DNA of 64,000 nt, taken from NCBI GenBank assembly GCA_963791295.1, contig CAWBRY010000004.1:372001-436000 (forward strand), written 5' to 3'. Within the stretch, counting starts at the first letter, position 1, and each line of letters starts with the position of its first letter. The notes under the pieces are model-generated. The model saw only the letters and a program-made list of their open reading frames with translations. It had not been told where the DNA came from and ran no database searches. The stretch comes from CAWBRY01 sp963791295 (lineage in GTDB: Bacteria > Bacteroidota > Bacteroidia > Chitinophagales > Chitinophagaceae). The translations under genes were made by a program, and so were the position numbers. Below, piece by piece: positions 1-7,642 of the stretch.

Positions 1-502
1 TGAAATCAATTTGCGTTTCTTTCAAATTGATCAATTCGCTCAACCGCATCCCGGTCTCATAAAATATTGTTATCAGCATTTTTGCATTCAGTGATTTCCA
101 GTCGTCGGTTGATTGGTTCAATGCAGCAAGCAACTTCTTCGTGTCTTCTTCGCGGATAAAAACCGGCAGACGCTCTCCCATCTTCGGAGTGATTACCCGG
201 CTCATAGGCATCCTATCAATGACTCCTGTCCTTAAAAGGTATTTGAAAAACGATCTCAGGCTGGAGATCTTACGATTGATCGATCGCGAACTTAGCCCCC
301 GGGCTTTTAAGGAGGCCAACCAACTCCGGATATAACTGTATTCAATGGCCGCGACAGGAATATTTCCATATTCACTGCCCATATAACCATAAAAATCTTG
401 CAAATCATTTTGATAGGAGATAAAAGTATGTACCGAATACCTTTTTTCATACTTGAGGTAATCCAGAAAGGATTGGATTGCTGGATGATTCGATTCGTTC
501 AT
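1..502 (-). CDS. xerC: Tyrosine recombinase XerC-like, 3' end cut off by the window edge
   Basis: Reading the minus strand from ATG at 502 gives 167 residues, open to the window edge. The protein starts MNESNHPAIQSFLDYL and has the SAM-like N-terminal DNA-binding domain of phage-type integrases, with the KYEKRYSVHT stretch typical of XerC/XerD. The start of the catalytic domain follows, including YETGMRLSEL, which holds the first catalytic Arg of the R..H-x-x-R..Y set. The rest of the catalytic domain and the Tyr lie outside the window. XerC/XerD proteins resolve chromosome dimers at dif. The gene follows rpsU on the same strand, a common Bacteroidota order, which favours a housekeeping Xer over a mobile-element integrase. 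No integron or transposon signs are visible. Confidence 0.85.
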   Translation of the reverse strand, partial: MNESNHPAIQSFLDYLKYEKRYSVHTFISYQNDLQDFYGYMGSEYGNIPVAAIEYSYIRSWLASLKARGLSSRSINRKISSLRSFFKYLLRTGVIDRMPMSRVITPKMGERLPVFIREEDTKKLLAALNQSTDDWKSLNAKMLITIFYETGMRLSELINLKETQIDF

Positions 503-565
503 AAGATGATCATAAAGCTACAGAATAGAATCAATGATTTTGTAAGCTTGATAGGGTGCAATGAA

Positions 566-598
566 AATAGCTGCAAGCTCTGTTCGCCTGCAGCTATT
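566..598 (-). terminator. Hairpin terminator after rpsU
   Basis: A perfect 10-bp inverted repeat (AATAGCTGCA at 566-575, TGCAGCTATT at 589-598) has a 13-nt loop. Read on the minus strand it lies about 20 nt after the rpsU stop and ends in a short U run (TTTTC). It fits an intrinsic terminator or attenuator between rpsU and the xerC-like gene. Confidence 0.6.
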
Positions 599-618
599 CA
601 TTATATATTACCGTCCTA

Positions 619-816
619 TTAAATATCGAATTTTCCGGTTGCCAGATTCTGTTTGTAAATGGCTTTGAGGACTTCACCGCGCCTCTTTACAGATGGCTTG
701 GTGAAACTTTGACGTTCCCGCAATTGCAAAAGCACTTTTGATTTTTCGAATTTCTTCTTGTACTTTTTTAATGCTTTGTCGATGTTTTCGCAATCTTTTG
801 AGTCGATGATCAGCAT
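619..816 (-). CDS. rpsU: 30S ribosomal protein S21
   Basis: The 65-residue basic protein begins MLIIDSKDCENIDKALKKYK and contains RERQSFTKPSVKRRGE, matching bacterial S21 over its full length. S21 is a small-subunit protein near the platform that helps mRNA engagement. In Bacteroidota it is connected with 16S 3'-end (anti-Shine-Dalgarno) sequestration, which fits the weak ribosome-binding sites in this window; that link is from the family, not seen here. An AAGGAG-like site (828-833, minus) precedes the ATG. A -7 element lies at 864-871, and a hairpin terminator at 566-598 follows. Confidence 0.95.
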   Translation of the reverse strand: MLIIDSKDCENIDKALKKYKKKFEKSKVLLQLRERQSFTKPSVKRRGEVLKAIYKQNLATGKFDI

Positions 817-863
817 AAAATACTTGTCTCCTTAATTGGTTTGTAAATATCTTTTTGAGCATG

Positions 864-871
864 CAAAGATA
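864..871 (-). promoter_or_regulatory. Bacteroidota -7 element for rpsU
   Basis: The minus strand reads TATCTTTG, an exact match to TAnnTTTG, 48 nt upstream of the rpsU start. A convincing -33 TTTG at the usual spacing was not found. Confidence 0.5.
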
Positions 872-922
872 ATAGAAATTGCCCAAATTGGGAAGGAATA
901 CGAAATGATTTAACTTGTCTGG

Positions 923-1519
923 ATGTTCACAGGTATCATTGAATCAGTCGGAAAACTTCGCGAAATCCTGGTTAAAGGCGGCAACATTAGCTTCTGGATC
1001 GAATCTTCAATTTCCCAGGATCTTAAGGTGGATCAGAGCGTTAGCCATAGCGGGGCCTGCCTGACCATAGAAGAAGTAGAAACCGGCGCCCACCGGGTGA
1101 CTGCCATTGAGGAGACACTCGAAAAGACCACCCTTGCCAGTTGGCAGAAGGGCAGCCTGGTGAACCTGGAACGTTGCCTCACCCTAAATAGCCGCCTGGA
1201 TGGACATATGGTGCAGGGACATGTCGACACAACTGGCACCTGCATCGCGGTGAAAGAAAAAGATGGAAGCTGGGAACTGGAATTTGATTTTCCTAAAAAA
1301 TTCACACCGCTGATCATAGACAAGGGCTCTGTTGCAATAAACGGTATCAGCCTTACTGCCTTTTCGGTTAAGAAAAAAAGCTTTCGCGTTGCCATCATAC
1401 CCTACACCTACGACCACACCAATATTCATCAAATCAAAGAAGGCGACAAAGTAAACCTCGAATTTGATATGTTGGGAAAGTATGTGTTAAAAAATCTCTA
1501 TTCCAAAGGCTATCTTTGA
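923..1519 (+). CDS. ribE: Riboflavin synthase, alpha subunit
   Basis: This enzyme dismutates two 6,7-dimethyl-8-ribityllumazine molecules to riboflavin and a pyrimidinedione in the cytosol. The 198-residue length is normal. The protein starts with the signature MFTGIIES and has two lumazine-binding half-domains. The first contains SGACLTIEEV, and its final segment RLDGHMVQGHVD (residues 91-102) leads into the second, which contains SVAINGISLT. The first half has SVSHSGACLT where many species have S-V-A-V-N-G-V-C-L-T; this variant is usual in Bacteroidota. The gene is divergent from rpsU. No other rib gene is nearby and no FMN riboswitch is apparent upstream. Confidence 0.95.
   Translation: MFTGIIESVGKLREILVKGGNISFWIESSISQDLKVDQSVSHSGACLTIEEVETGAHRVTAIEETLEKTTLASWQKGSLVNLERCLTLNSRLDGHMVQGHVDTTGTCIAVKEKDGSWELEFDFPKKFTPLIIDKGSVAINGISLTAFSVKKKSFRVAIIPYTYDHTNIHQIKEGDKVNLEFDMLGKYVLKNLYSKGYL
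1511..1518 (+). promoter_or_regulatory. Possible -7 element overlapping the ribE stop
   Basis: TATCTTTG matches TAnnTTTG exactly and lies 37 nt before the acyltransferase ATG. It coincides with the last codons of ribE (Tyr-Leu-stop), so the match could be chance. Confidence 0.3.
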
Positions 1520-1554
1520 AGCAGAAATAACTAACCCATTTCTAGATTGAATTA

Positions 1555-2646
1555 ATGACGGCAGAGAACCCTAACCGGTCCTACTACCCTGCCCTGGATG
1601 GCTTGCGGGGTGTGGCCATATTAATGGTGGTCTTCCTCCACAACTTTGGGTTCATGAATTATTTCTTCTTCGGCTGGCTGGGTGTCGACCTTTTCTTCGT
1701 CTTATCCGGGTTCCTCATTACAGAGATCCTGCTCAAAACAATCGGAACTCCCCATTTCCTCCGCAATTTTTACCTGCGTAGAATATTGAGAATATTTCCT
1801 CTTTTCTACCTAACGCTGATCATTTGTTTATTTATCCTGCCACAGATCCGTAATCTAAATATCGATCTGAATTATTATGTGAATCATCAAGTCTGGTTCT
1901 GGACCTACCTGCAGAACTGGCTCTTCATTTTTAATGAACCGACTGGTAGCAAAATGTTACTGCACACCTGGTCATTGGCAGTCGAAGAACAGTTTTATAT
2001 AGTATGGCCAGCCCTGATCCTGCTCATTCGCAAACCCAAAATTCTTCTGGCTGTCGTGGCACTGATCCTGCTTGCCGTGGGTATAGCCCGCTATGTGATC
2101 TGGATGGATAAGATAGAAGACCTCGCCTACGCCAGTCTCTATACTTTTACCCGGATTGACGGAATATGCATTGGTTGTATGCTGGCACTGATCATGCGCA
2201 TCAATCCCGGCTTTTTAAAAAAATATACAACGCTGATCGTATTACTGATGGCATCTGTCAACTTCGGATTCTATTTCCTGAACGGACGCCATGGATTCAC
2301 GTTGCCTTACCTCGCATTTGTCGGCTACACCACGTTTGCGGTCCTTTTTGGATTGCTGGTATTTGAAGCCGTCACGGGTGGATCGAAGATCATTCAATTT
2401 TTATTGGATAATCGCTTGTTGAAATTCTTTGGAAGAATTTCCTATGGTCTATACGTTTATCACTGGCCAATGTATATTCTCTTTTTTACGATGTTTCACC
2501 GGTCCTTCTTAAACCTGTCCTTTAACCAACAGACTTCAGTGATAGGCGCTTCTATATCCGTAACTCTTCTTAGTATTTTAATCAGTGTCATCAGCTACCA
2601 CTATTTTGAAAAGCCGTTCCTGCAACTTAAAAAGAAATTCAGCTAG
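1555..2646 (+). CDS. Acyltransferase 3 family membrane protein (OafA/YrhL-like)
   Basis: The 363-residue polytopic protein has about ten hydrophobic segments. The N-terminal motif is YPALDGLRGVAILMVVFLHN (residues 11-30), containing the family His in the first membrane helix. HTWSLAVEEQFYIVWP follows in the middle of the protein. Members transfer acetyl or other acyl groups from a cytoplasmic donor to sugars of LPS O-antigen, peptidoglycan or capsule. No SGNH domain is fused at the C-terminus. It is followed on the same strand by radical SAM, SDR and YfhO-like genes. Together with the glycan operon further on, this suggests surface polysaccharide modification; the acyl acceptor cannot be told from sequence. 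Confidence 0.88.
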   Translation: MTAENPNRSYYPALDGLRGVAILMVVFLHNFGFMNYFFFGWLGVDLFFVLSGFLITEILLKTIGTPHFLRNFYLRRILRIFPLFYLTLIICLFILPQIRNLNIDLNYYVNHQVWFWTYLQNWLFIFNEPTGSKMLLHTWSLAVEEQFYIVWPALILLIRKPKILLAVVALILLAVGIARYVIWMDKIEDLAYASLYTFTRIDGICIGCMLALIMRINPGFLKKYTTLIVLLMASVNFGFYFLNGRHGFTLPYLAFVGYTTFAVLFGLLVFEAVTGGSKIIQFLLDNRLLKFFGRISYGLYVYHWPMYILFFTMFHRSFLNLSFNQQTSVIGASISVTLLSILISVISYHYFEKPFLQLKKKFS

Positions 2647-2711
2647 TGCTGTTCATCGGCCTGCACTGGATTGTTTATGGTATCTTTACAGCTTAATCAT
2701 GTTACCTTAGA

Positions 2712-3893
2712 ATGTATAAAAACAACAACTATCTATTTCGGGGATATAATTTCATATTTAACAGGCTATTTCCCAGTCATAAAAAATTATCCACTCTCGC
2801 TCTCTTTGGAACCGACCTCTGCGATTCCGGATGCAAGCACTGTCTGATCTGGACAAAAAGACCCGTGAATTATCTTCCTTTTGAAAAGATCAAAGAGATC
2901 ATGTCCAGCAAATGCATTTCAAAAAATACGACGGTTGCATTGGCTGGAGGTGAATTCATGTTGCACCCGGACGCGCTGGAGATCATGAAATGGTTTAAAA
3001 AGCATCACCCCAATTTTGATATCCTTGCAAATGCATTAAAGCCGGAAGAACTACAGGAAGCTATCAAAAAAGCGCCTCCCCGGCGATTGTTTATTTCATT
3101 AGATGGAGACCGGGAATCTTACTTACATATGCGTGGAAAAGACGGATATGAAGGGATCATTAAGACTATCGAAGTCCTCAAAGACATTGTTCCGATCAGC
3201 CTCATGTTCACTCTTTCTCCCTACAATGACTTTCATGACATGGAACACGTGATTAGCGTGTGTAAAAAATACAATCTCGACCTGAGGATCGGAGTCTATA
3301 ACGATATTTCATTTTTCGATACCGTCGAAGAAGCCCACGTGAATGAGATCGGTTCTTTAAAAAATACGGCTATCCGCTCATTCCAGGAAGCCAAAAAGCA
3401 GATCAGCCTCACTCCGGCTAAGAATGTGCTAGCAGGCGATCCTCCAAACCTGAATGGAAAAGCCAGGATCAATATCCGCGAAAGCCTTCCCGATTCGGTA
3501 AAAGAATATGCGGAAAATTATGACTTCCTCATTTTGTATGATGAGTGGCGCAAAGGCAGTCTCCATCTCACTTGCAATAGTATTTTGGATAGTGTAGTCG
3601 TGCTTCCGAATGGAGATATTCCGATCTGTCAGAACCTCAATGTGCTCACAGGAAATATTTTTGTCAATAGTTTAGATGACATCCTCAATTCACCGGAAAC
3701 GCAAAAACTCCAAAAACACTATTCACAGAACTGCAATGCTTGCTGGATCAATTTTCATCGCAAATACGACATTATTCTATATCGCAACTTTGAACGATTT
3801 TTTGGAAAATATGCCACTTCAAAATTGCTGGGATATTATTGGTGGGATAGTGAGAAGAAAAAAAAATATAAACAGGTCATTCATCCACAATAG
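2712..3893 (+). CDS. Radical SAM protein with SPASM-like C-terminus
   Basis: The 393-residue protein has the [4Fe-4S]-SAM motif CDSGCKHC (Cys37, Cys41, Cys44). The glycine-rich LAGGE motif and FISLDGD follow, as expected for a radical SAM barrel. The C-terminal part has more cysteines (LTCNS, GDIPICQNLN, NCNACW) in a SPASM/twitch-like arrangement that probably binds an auxiliary cluster. No precursor peptide gene is visible next to it. It lies between a membrane acyltransferase and an SDR, with the SDR starting 18 nt after its stop, so these three may act on one small molecule, lipid or glycan. The substrate is unknown. Confidence 0.82.
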   Translation: MYKNNNYLFRGYNFIFNRLFPSHKKLSTLALFGTDLCDSGCKHCLIWTKRPVNYLPFEKIKEIMSSKCISKNTTVALAGGEFMLHPDALEIMKWFKKHHPNFDILANALKPEELQEAIKKAPPRRLFISLDGDRESYLHMRGKDGYEGIIKTIEVLKDIVPISLMFTLSPYNDFHDMEHVISVCKKYNLDLRIGVYNDISFFDTVEEAHVNEIGSLKNTAIRSFQEAKKQISLTPAKNVLAGDPPNLNGKARINIRESLPDSVKEYAENYDFLILYDEWRKGSLHLTCNSILDSVVVLPNGDIPICQNLNVLTGNIFVNSLDDILNSPETQKLQKHYSQNCNACWINFHRKYDIILYRNFERFFGKYATSKLLGYYWWDSEKKKKYKQVIHPQ

Positions 3894-3911
3894 CCCTTAT
3901 CTTCTCTTAGC

Positions 3912-4658
3912 ATGAACAAAAAAATCCTGATCGTTGGCGGCACTTCCGGTCTCGGCAGGAAACTGGCAGAAACTTATTCCGTCGAAGGTTGCCAAGTTGG
4001 AATTATCGGGCGCAGAGAACATCTCCTAAACGAGATCAAAAGTCAATTTCCGGCGATAGAAATAGAAAAGGCGGATATCAGCGATGAGAGTATTTCCAGA
4101 AGCATCGCTAACGTCATTGATAAAATGAAGGGAGTGGATATTATCATACTGACCGCTTCTATCGGCGAATTCAATGAAGAACTGATAGCGGACAAAGAAT
4201 TAAGAACTATCGACATTAACGTATCAGGATATACGGCGGTACTCAATACAGCCTGGCATTATTTCCAGAATAAGGGAGGGGGACAGATTGTAGCCGTTAC
4301 CTCGATCGCCGCCGTGCGGGGCAACAAAATTGCGCCGGCATATAATGCCAGCAAGGCTTTCCAGTCAAACTACCTGGAAGGGTTGAGGATAAAATCAAAA
4401 AACGAAGGCAATCACATCATTATTACTGAGCTTATTCCTGGTTATATTAAGACGGATATGGGCAAGGGCGATCGTATGTTCTGGGTAGCATCGGTGGACA
4501 AGGCAGCCCGCCAATCCAGGAAAGCCATACACAAAAAAAGAAAGCGGGCGTTTATTACAAAAAGATGGTGGTGGGTTTACGGGCTATTGAAATTTATGCC
4601 AAACCGCATTTATGATTCCATCATCAACGGTTCATGGAAATTCAAGAGAAAAACCTAA
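3912..4658 (+). CDS. Short-chain dehydrogenase/reductase
   Basis: The 248-residue length is classical for SDRs. The Rossmann NAD(P)-binding motif is GGTSGLG (residues 9-15), and the catalytic residues are Ser131 and the YNASK motif (Tyr144, Lys148). The basic pair IGRRE after the second strand suggests NADP preference. The C-terminus (RAFITKRWWWVYGLLKFMP) is hydrophobic and basic, so the enzyme may associate with the membrane, as in lipid-acting SDRs. It lies 18 nt after the radical SAM gene. The reading frame of the next gene overlaps its last 47 bp if the ATG at 4612 is used. Confidence 0.88.
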   Translation: MNKKILIVGGTSGLGRKLAETYSVEGCQVGIIGRREHLLNEIKSQFPAIEIEKADISDESISRSIANVIDKMKGVDIIILTASIGEFNEELIADKELRTIDINVSGYTAVLNTAWHYFQNKGGGQIVAVTSIAAVRGNKIAPAYNASKAFQSNYLEGLRIKSKNEGNHIIITELIPGYIKTDMGKGDRMFWVASVDKAARQSRKAIHKKRKRAFITKRWWWVYGLLKFMPNRIYDSIINGSWKFKRKT

Positions 4659-6717
4659 ACAGAAAGTTTTGGCAAAACTTCGTCCTAAAAAATGGCGGCC
4701 TTACCTTTTTATTGCCTTTGTCGGGGTTGTGGCCTTTGCCCCGGTGAGCTTCATGTTGCGCTCGCTGAAAAATGATTTGGTGGCGCTGGAATATCCAATC
4801 AATTATTTTATCAGCCAAAGCATACACCATGGTGAAATTCCATTGTGGTTTAATACCTGGGGCCTTGGATTTCCGTTGCAGAGTAATTTGACATGGGGCA
4901 TCTTTAGCACTCCACAATTGTTGTTTTGCTCCATATTTAATTACGATATGCATGCTTTGCATATCGAGTTTGTATTTTTTGTGGTGCTTTCAGGATGGAG
5001 CATGTATTATCTGCTTAAGAAACATTTCCTAAAGGATGAGACCATTACTGTCTTACTATCCTGCTGTTACATGCTTTCCGGATTTGTCGCCGGCTCCGGT
5101 CAATGGATGCTTTATATCACAGGCGTTGCTCTTATACCGCTGGTCCTGCATGCGCTTCTGCAATTGTTGAAAGCGCCAGGGTTTAAAAATGCTCTTCTTT
5201 TTGCAGTCCTGTATTATGTGATGTTCACCAGTGTATACGCCGCATTAAATATTATTACCAGTTATTCGATCCTGGTGTTCATCATTTGTTGGATGCTGAG
5301 TGTTCCCGAAAGCAGAAAAAACAGGGGGACCTGGAAATTCCTTTTACTGACCGGTCTTCTAACCGTTCTGTTTTGCCTGCCCTGTCTTCTCTCTACGGTT
5401 GAACTATTGAAATGGATGGAAAGAGGCAATCCTATTTCGGGCAATGCGGAATTCTTTGCCTCTAACTATCTGCATCCTAAAGCAATGACTACGTTGATGT
5501 ATCCTTTTTCATCGGTCAAGATGAGCTATCCGCATACAGAAGGAACGATGCTTGATACATACATGGGATTGTTTACCCTGCTTTTGTTACCCATCGCGAT
5601 TGCCAGATCGAGAAAGGAAAAGAATTGGGTTTCTTTCGGCGTGCTTTTTTCCGCATTGTTTTTTCTCCTGATCTCGTTTGGCAACCAATCTCCATTGAGG
5701 CAGGCATTGAATGTACTTCCAGGCTTTTCCTATTTCCGTAACCCGGCACTATTCAGATCCTACTTCATCTTATTGATGATATTGTACGTGGCTTTGGCTT
5801 TTCGAAATTCTTCATTTCAAAATATTTTCAGTTGGCGAAGTTCATCGTCTTCCGGCCTGCTGAAGACCTGGTTGCTCGTTCTGTCCGTATCGTGCATTAT
5901 AGTTATCATCACAAATTTTAAAGCAGGAAGGTCCATTTCTTTCTCCTCTCTGGACTATGCGATCCGGAATTTGACTTTTTCGCAGTCTCTATTTATCAGC
6001 GCCCTCCTCCAGTTGTTGCTGTTAGTGATCCTGTTTATTTTATATCGAGGAGAAAAGTTGCGATTGATAAAACGCGTATTTGCTTTGGACCTCCTGGCAA
6101 ATACATTGCTGGTCATGCCCTATTTTGTTGTGAGCAGTCATTCGCCTGCCCAAGTGAATTCCATTCTTCATTCCGAAAAAGGATTTCCCGTCCAATGGGG
6201 GAATATCAATGAGGTCGCTGCCACCTTTACCGATGAGCGATCGAATACCTGGAACAACGTAAATATTTTTTTTAAGAAAGTATCGCCAAATGAATCTTAT
6301 CGTGGGCCATTAGTCTTAAGGAATTTTGCAAAGTATGAAGCGGAAAGTCAAGCTCCTGCAGTATTTGAGCGACCGGTTGCTTATATCAGGAGTCAGGATT
6401 CCAGCCAACATTTCAGCCTGGTACTACAAAAACCTACGCACCTTCGAGTCGTCTTAAGTCTCACAAAGGCCGACAGTCTCACGGTCATGCAAAATTATTT
6501 TCCTGGGTGGAAAGCATTTTATAATAATACACCGGTCGACATCAATAAAACGATTGAACCTGGAATGACGATTGCAGTCCTATCAGGTGAAGGAGTGGTT
6601 GATTTTCGATATCAAAAACAAGGAATTTGGGTATCAGCCCTGTTGCTTCATATAATTGTATTGACTTTTATTGGATGGAATTTGGTACGGTACCTTGCAA
6701 ATAGAAGCAATTTATAA
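4612..6717 (+). CDS. YfhO-like polytopic membrane protein
   Basis: The 701-residue protein has a basic N-terminus, about 11-12 membrane segments and a C-terminal globular part of some 150 residues (FPGWKAFYNNTPVDINKTI) ending in one more helix. This plan matches the YfhO family, membrane proteins related to GT-C glycosyltransferases. ALEYPINYFISQSIHHGEIPLWF near the N-terminus corresponds to the extracytoplasmic loop of that family. In Firmicutes YfhO helps glycosylate lipoteichoic acid; the role in Bacteroidota is not established. ATG 4612 overlaps the SDR gene by 47 bp; TTG 4669 just after the SDR stop is an alternative start. The 3' end overlaps the convergent glycosyltransferase gene by 70 bp. 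Confidence 0.8.
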   Translation: MIPSSTVHGNSREKPKQKVLAKLRPKKWRPYLFIAFVGVVAFAPVSFMLRSLKNDLVALEYPINYFISQSIHHGEIPLWFNTWGLGFPLQSNLTWGIFSTPQLLFCSIFNYDMHALHIEFVFFVVLSGWSMYYLLKKHFLKDETITVLLSCCYMLSGFVAGSGQWMLYITGVALIPLVLHALLQLLKAPGFKNALLFAVLYYVMFTSVYAALNIITSYSILVFIICWMLSVPESRKNRGTWKFLLLTGLLTVLFCLPCLLSTVELLKWMERGNPISGNAEFFASNYLHPKAMTTLMYPFSSVKMSYPHTEGTMLDTYMGLFTLLLLPIAIARSRKEKNWVSFGVLFSALFFLLISFGNQSPLRQALNVLPGFSYFRNPALFRSYFILLMILYVALAFRNSSFQNIFSWRSSSSSGLLKTWLLVLSVSCIIVIITNFKAGRSISFSSLDYAIRNLTFSQSLFISALLQLLLLVILFILYRGEKLRLIKRVFALDLLANTLLVMPYFVVSSHSPAQVNSILHSEKGFPVQWGNINEVAATFTDERSNTWNNVNIFFKKVSPNESYRGPLVLRNFAKYEAESQAPAVFERPVAYIRSQDSSQHFSLVLQKPTHLRVVLSLTKADSLTVMQNYFPGWKAFYNNTPVDINKTIEPGMTIAVLSGEGVVDFRYQKQGIWVSALLLHIIVLTFIGWNLVRYLANRSNL

Positions 6718-7574
6718 AAACTAAAAAGCTTCAAATTGACAACTCCTCTTTGCAAAAAGCTTTCAAGTATCCAGCAGCCGGGGCGTACTATCAATCGAAG
6801 AAAAAAGATCAATCCATATCTTTTCAGCCGGAAGTAACTTCTTAAAAGATGAACGCTGTCAATAAATTTTTTATCATTGTTCAGCAGCTTCAATATATAT
6901 TCCAGGTTACTGATCGCGCTTTTTGTTTTTTCCAGCAACTCTTTGTTGGTCGCCAGAGCACCATGGACAATGGCGTTATCTATATGGTCGATCTCTACCC
7001 CTGCCTGCATCAGTTGAAACCCCAATAAGGTGTCTTCATGACCATAATTCTTGAGCTCTTCATTGAATTGGAACCTTTCGAAAATATCTTTTTTAATTAA
7101 GAAATTATTGGTCATGAAGCTCTGGTTTGAGTCTCTCTTTCTGTGTTCTGCAGATCTTGATTCCCTGTATTTGCCGTATTTCCAGTGCAGCGCATATTTT
7201 TTATCTGCCGGACGAGGAGGATAAATCCGTCCGCCGCATACTACCTTGACACCTGTTTGAATTGAAAAAAAATAGTTTTGCAAGAATTTTTCATCTACGA
7301 TTTCCGAGTCGCAATCTAAAAAGAGCAGGTATTCATTTCTTGAATACGGAAGGAAACGGTTTCTGGTGGCGGCTCTCCCCATGTTCTTATCAAACAGAAT
7401 AACCCTTATCCTTTCATCCTTGAGTTCATTGTACTGGCTCTTGAAACGGTTTTCTGATCCATCATCGATAATGATGATCTCGGCATCCTTTCCTGCATCT
7501 TTGAGTTGAAATAGTAAATCCCGCGCTAATTTTTTTACATCACAATTAAATGCGGGAATGCATACCGTCACCAT
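6648..7574 (-). CDS. Family 2 glycosyltransferase
   Basis: The 308-residue GT-A protein starts VTVCIPAFN and has the nucleotide-sugar site IIIDDGS (residues 34-40) and the metal-binding DxD in FLDCDS (Asp87, Asp89). NMGRAATRN follows the usual acceptor-site pattern, and NYGHEDTLLGFQL resembles the ED catalytic-base motif. There is no long membrane anchor. It likely transfers a sugar in surface glycan assembly; donor and acceptor are unknown. It is transcribed away from PorU2, with a terminator between them, and its last 70 bp overlap the convergent YfhO-like gene. Confidence 0.88.
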   Translation of the reverse strand: MVTVCIPAFNCDVKKLARDLLFQLKDAGKDAEIIIIDDGSENRFKSQYNELKDERIRVILFDKNMGRAATRNRFLPYSRNEYLLFLDCDSEIVDEKFLQNYFFSIQTGVKVVCGGRIYPPRPADKKYALHWKYGKYRESRSAEHRKRDSNQSFMTNNFLIKKDIFERFQFNEELKNYGHEDTLLGFQLMQAGVEIDHIDNAIVHGALATNKELLEKTKSAISNLEYILKLLNNDKKFIDSVHLLRSYFRLKRYGLIFFLRLIVRPGCWILESFLQRGVVNLKLFSFYKLLLFARYRTKFHPIKVNTII

Positions 7575-7588
7575 AGTTGCGTAAATAT

Positions 7589-7621
7589 AAAAAAAGGGAA
7601 GAAACCATTAAGTCCCTTCCC
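7589..7621 (-). terminator. Intrinsic terminator after the PorU2-like gene
   Basis: On the minus strand GGGAAG and CTTCCC (7616-7621 and 7596-7601) form a stem, followed directly by a run of seven T (7589-7595). It starts 22 nt after the PorU2 stop and precedes the glycosyltransferase start, so the two genes are likely separate units. Confidence 0.75.
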
Positions 7622-7642
7622 TGATTATAATGATTTAAATGA

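Noticed and set aside
1..502. Integrase of a genomic island
   Set aside because: It lies beside rpsU in a housekeeping order and no attachment site or other mobile gene is seen.
1033..1398. Open frame on the strand opposite riboflavin synthase
   Set aside because: It lies wholly inside a clear, full-length gene and has no recognisable domain.
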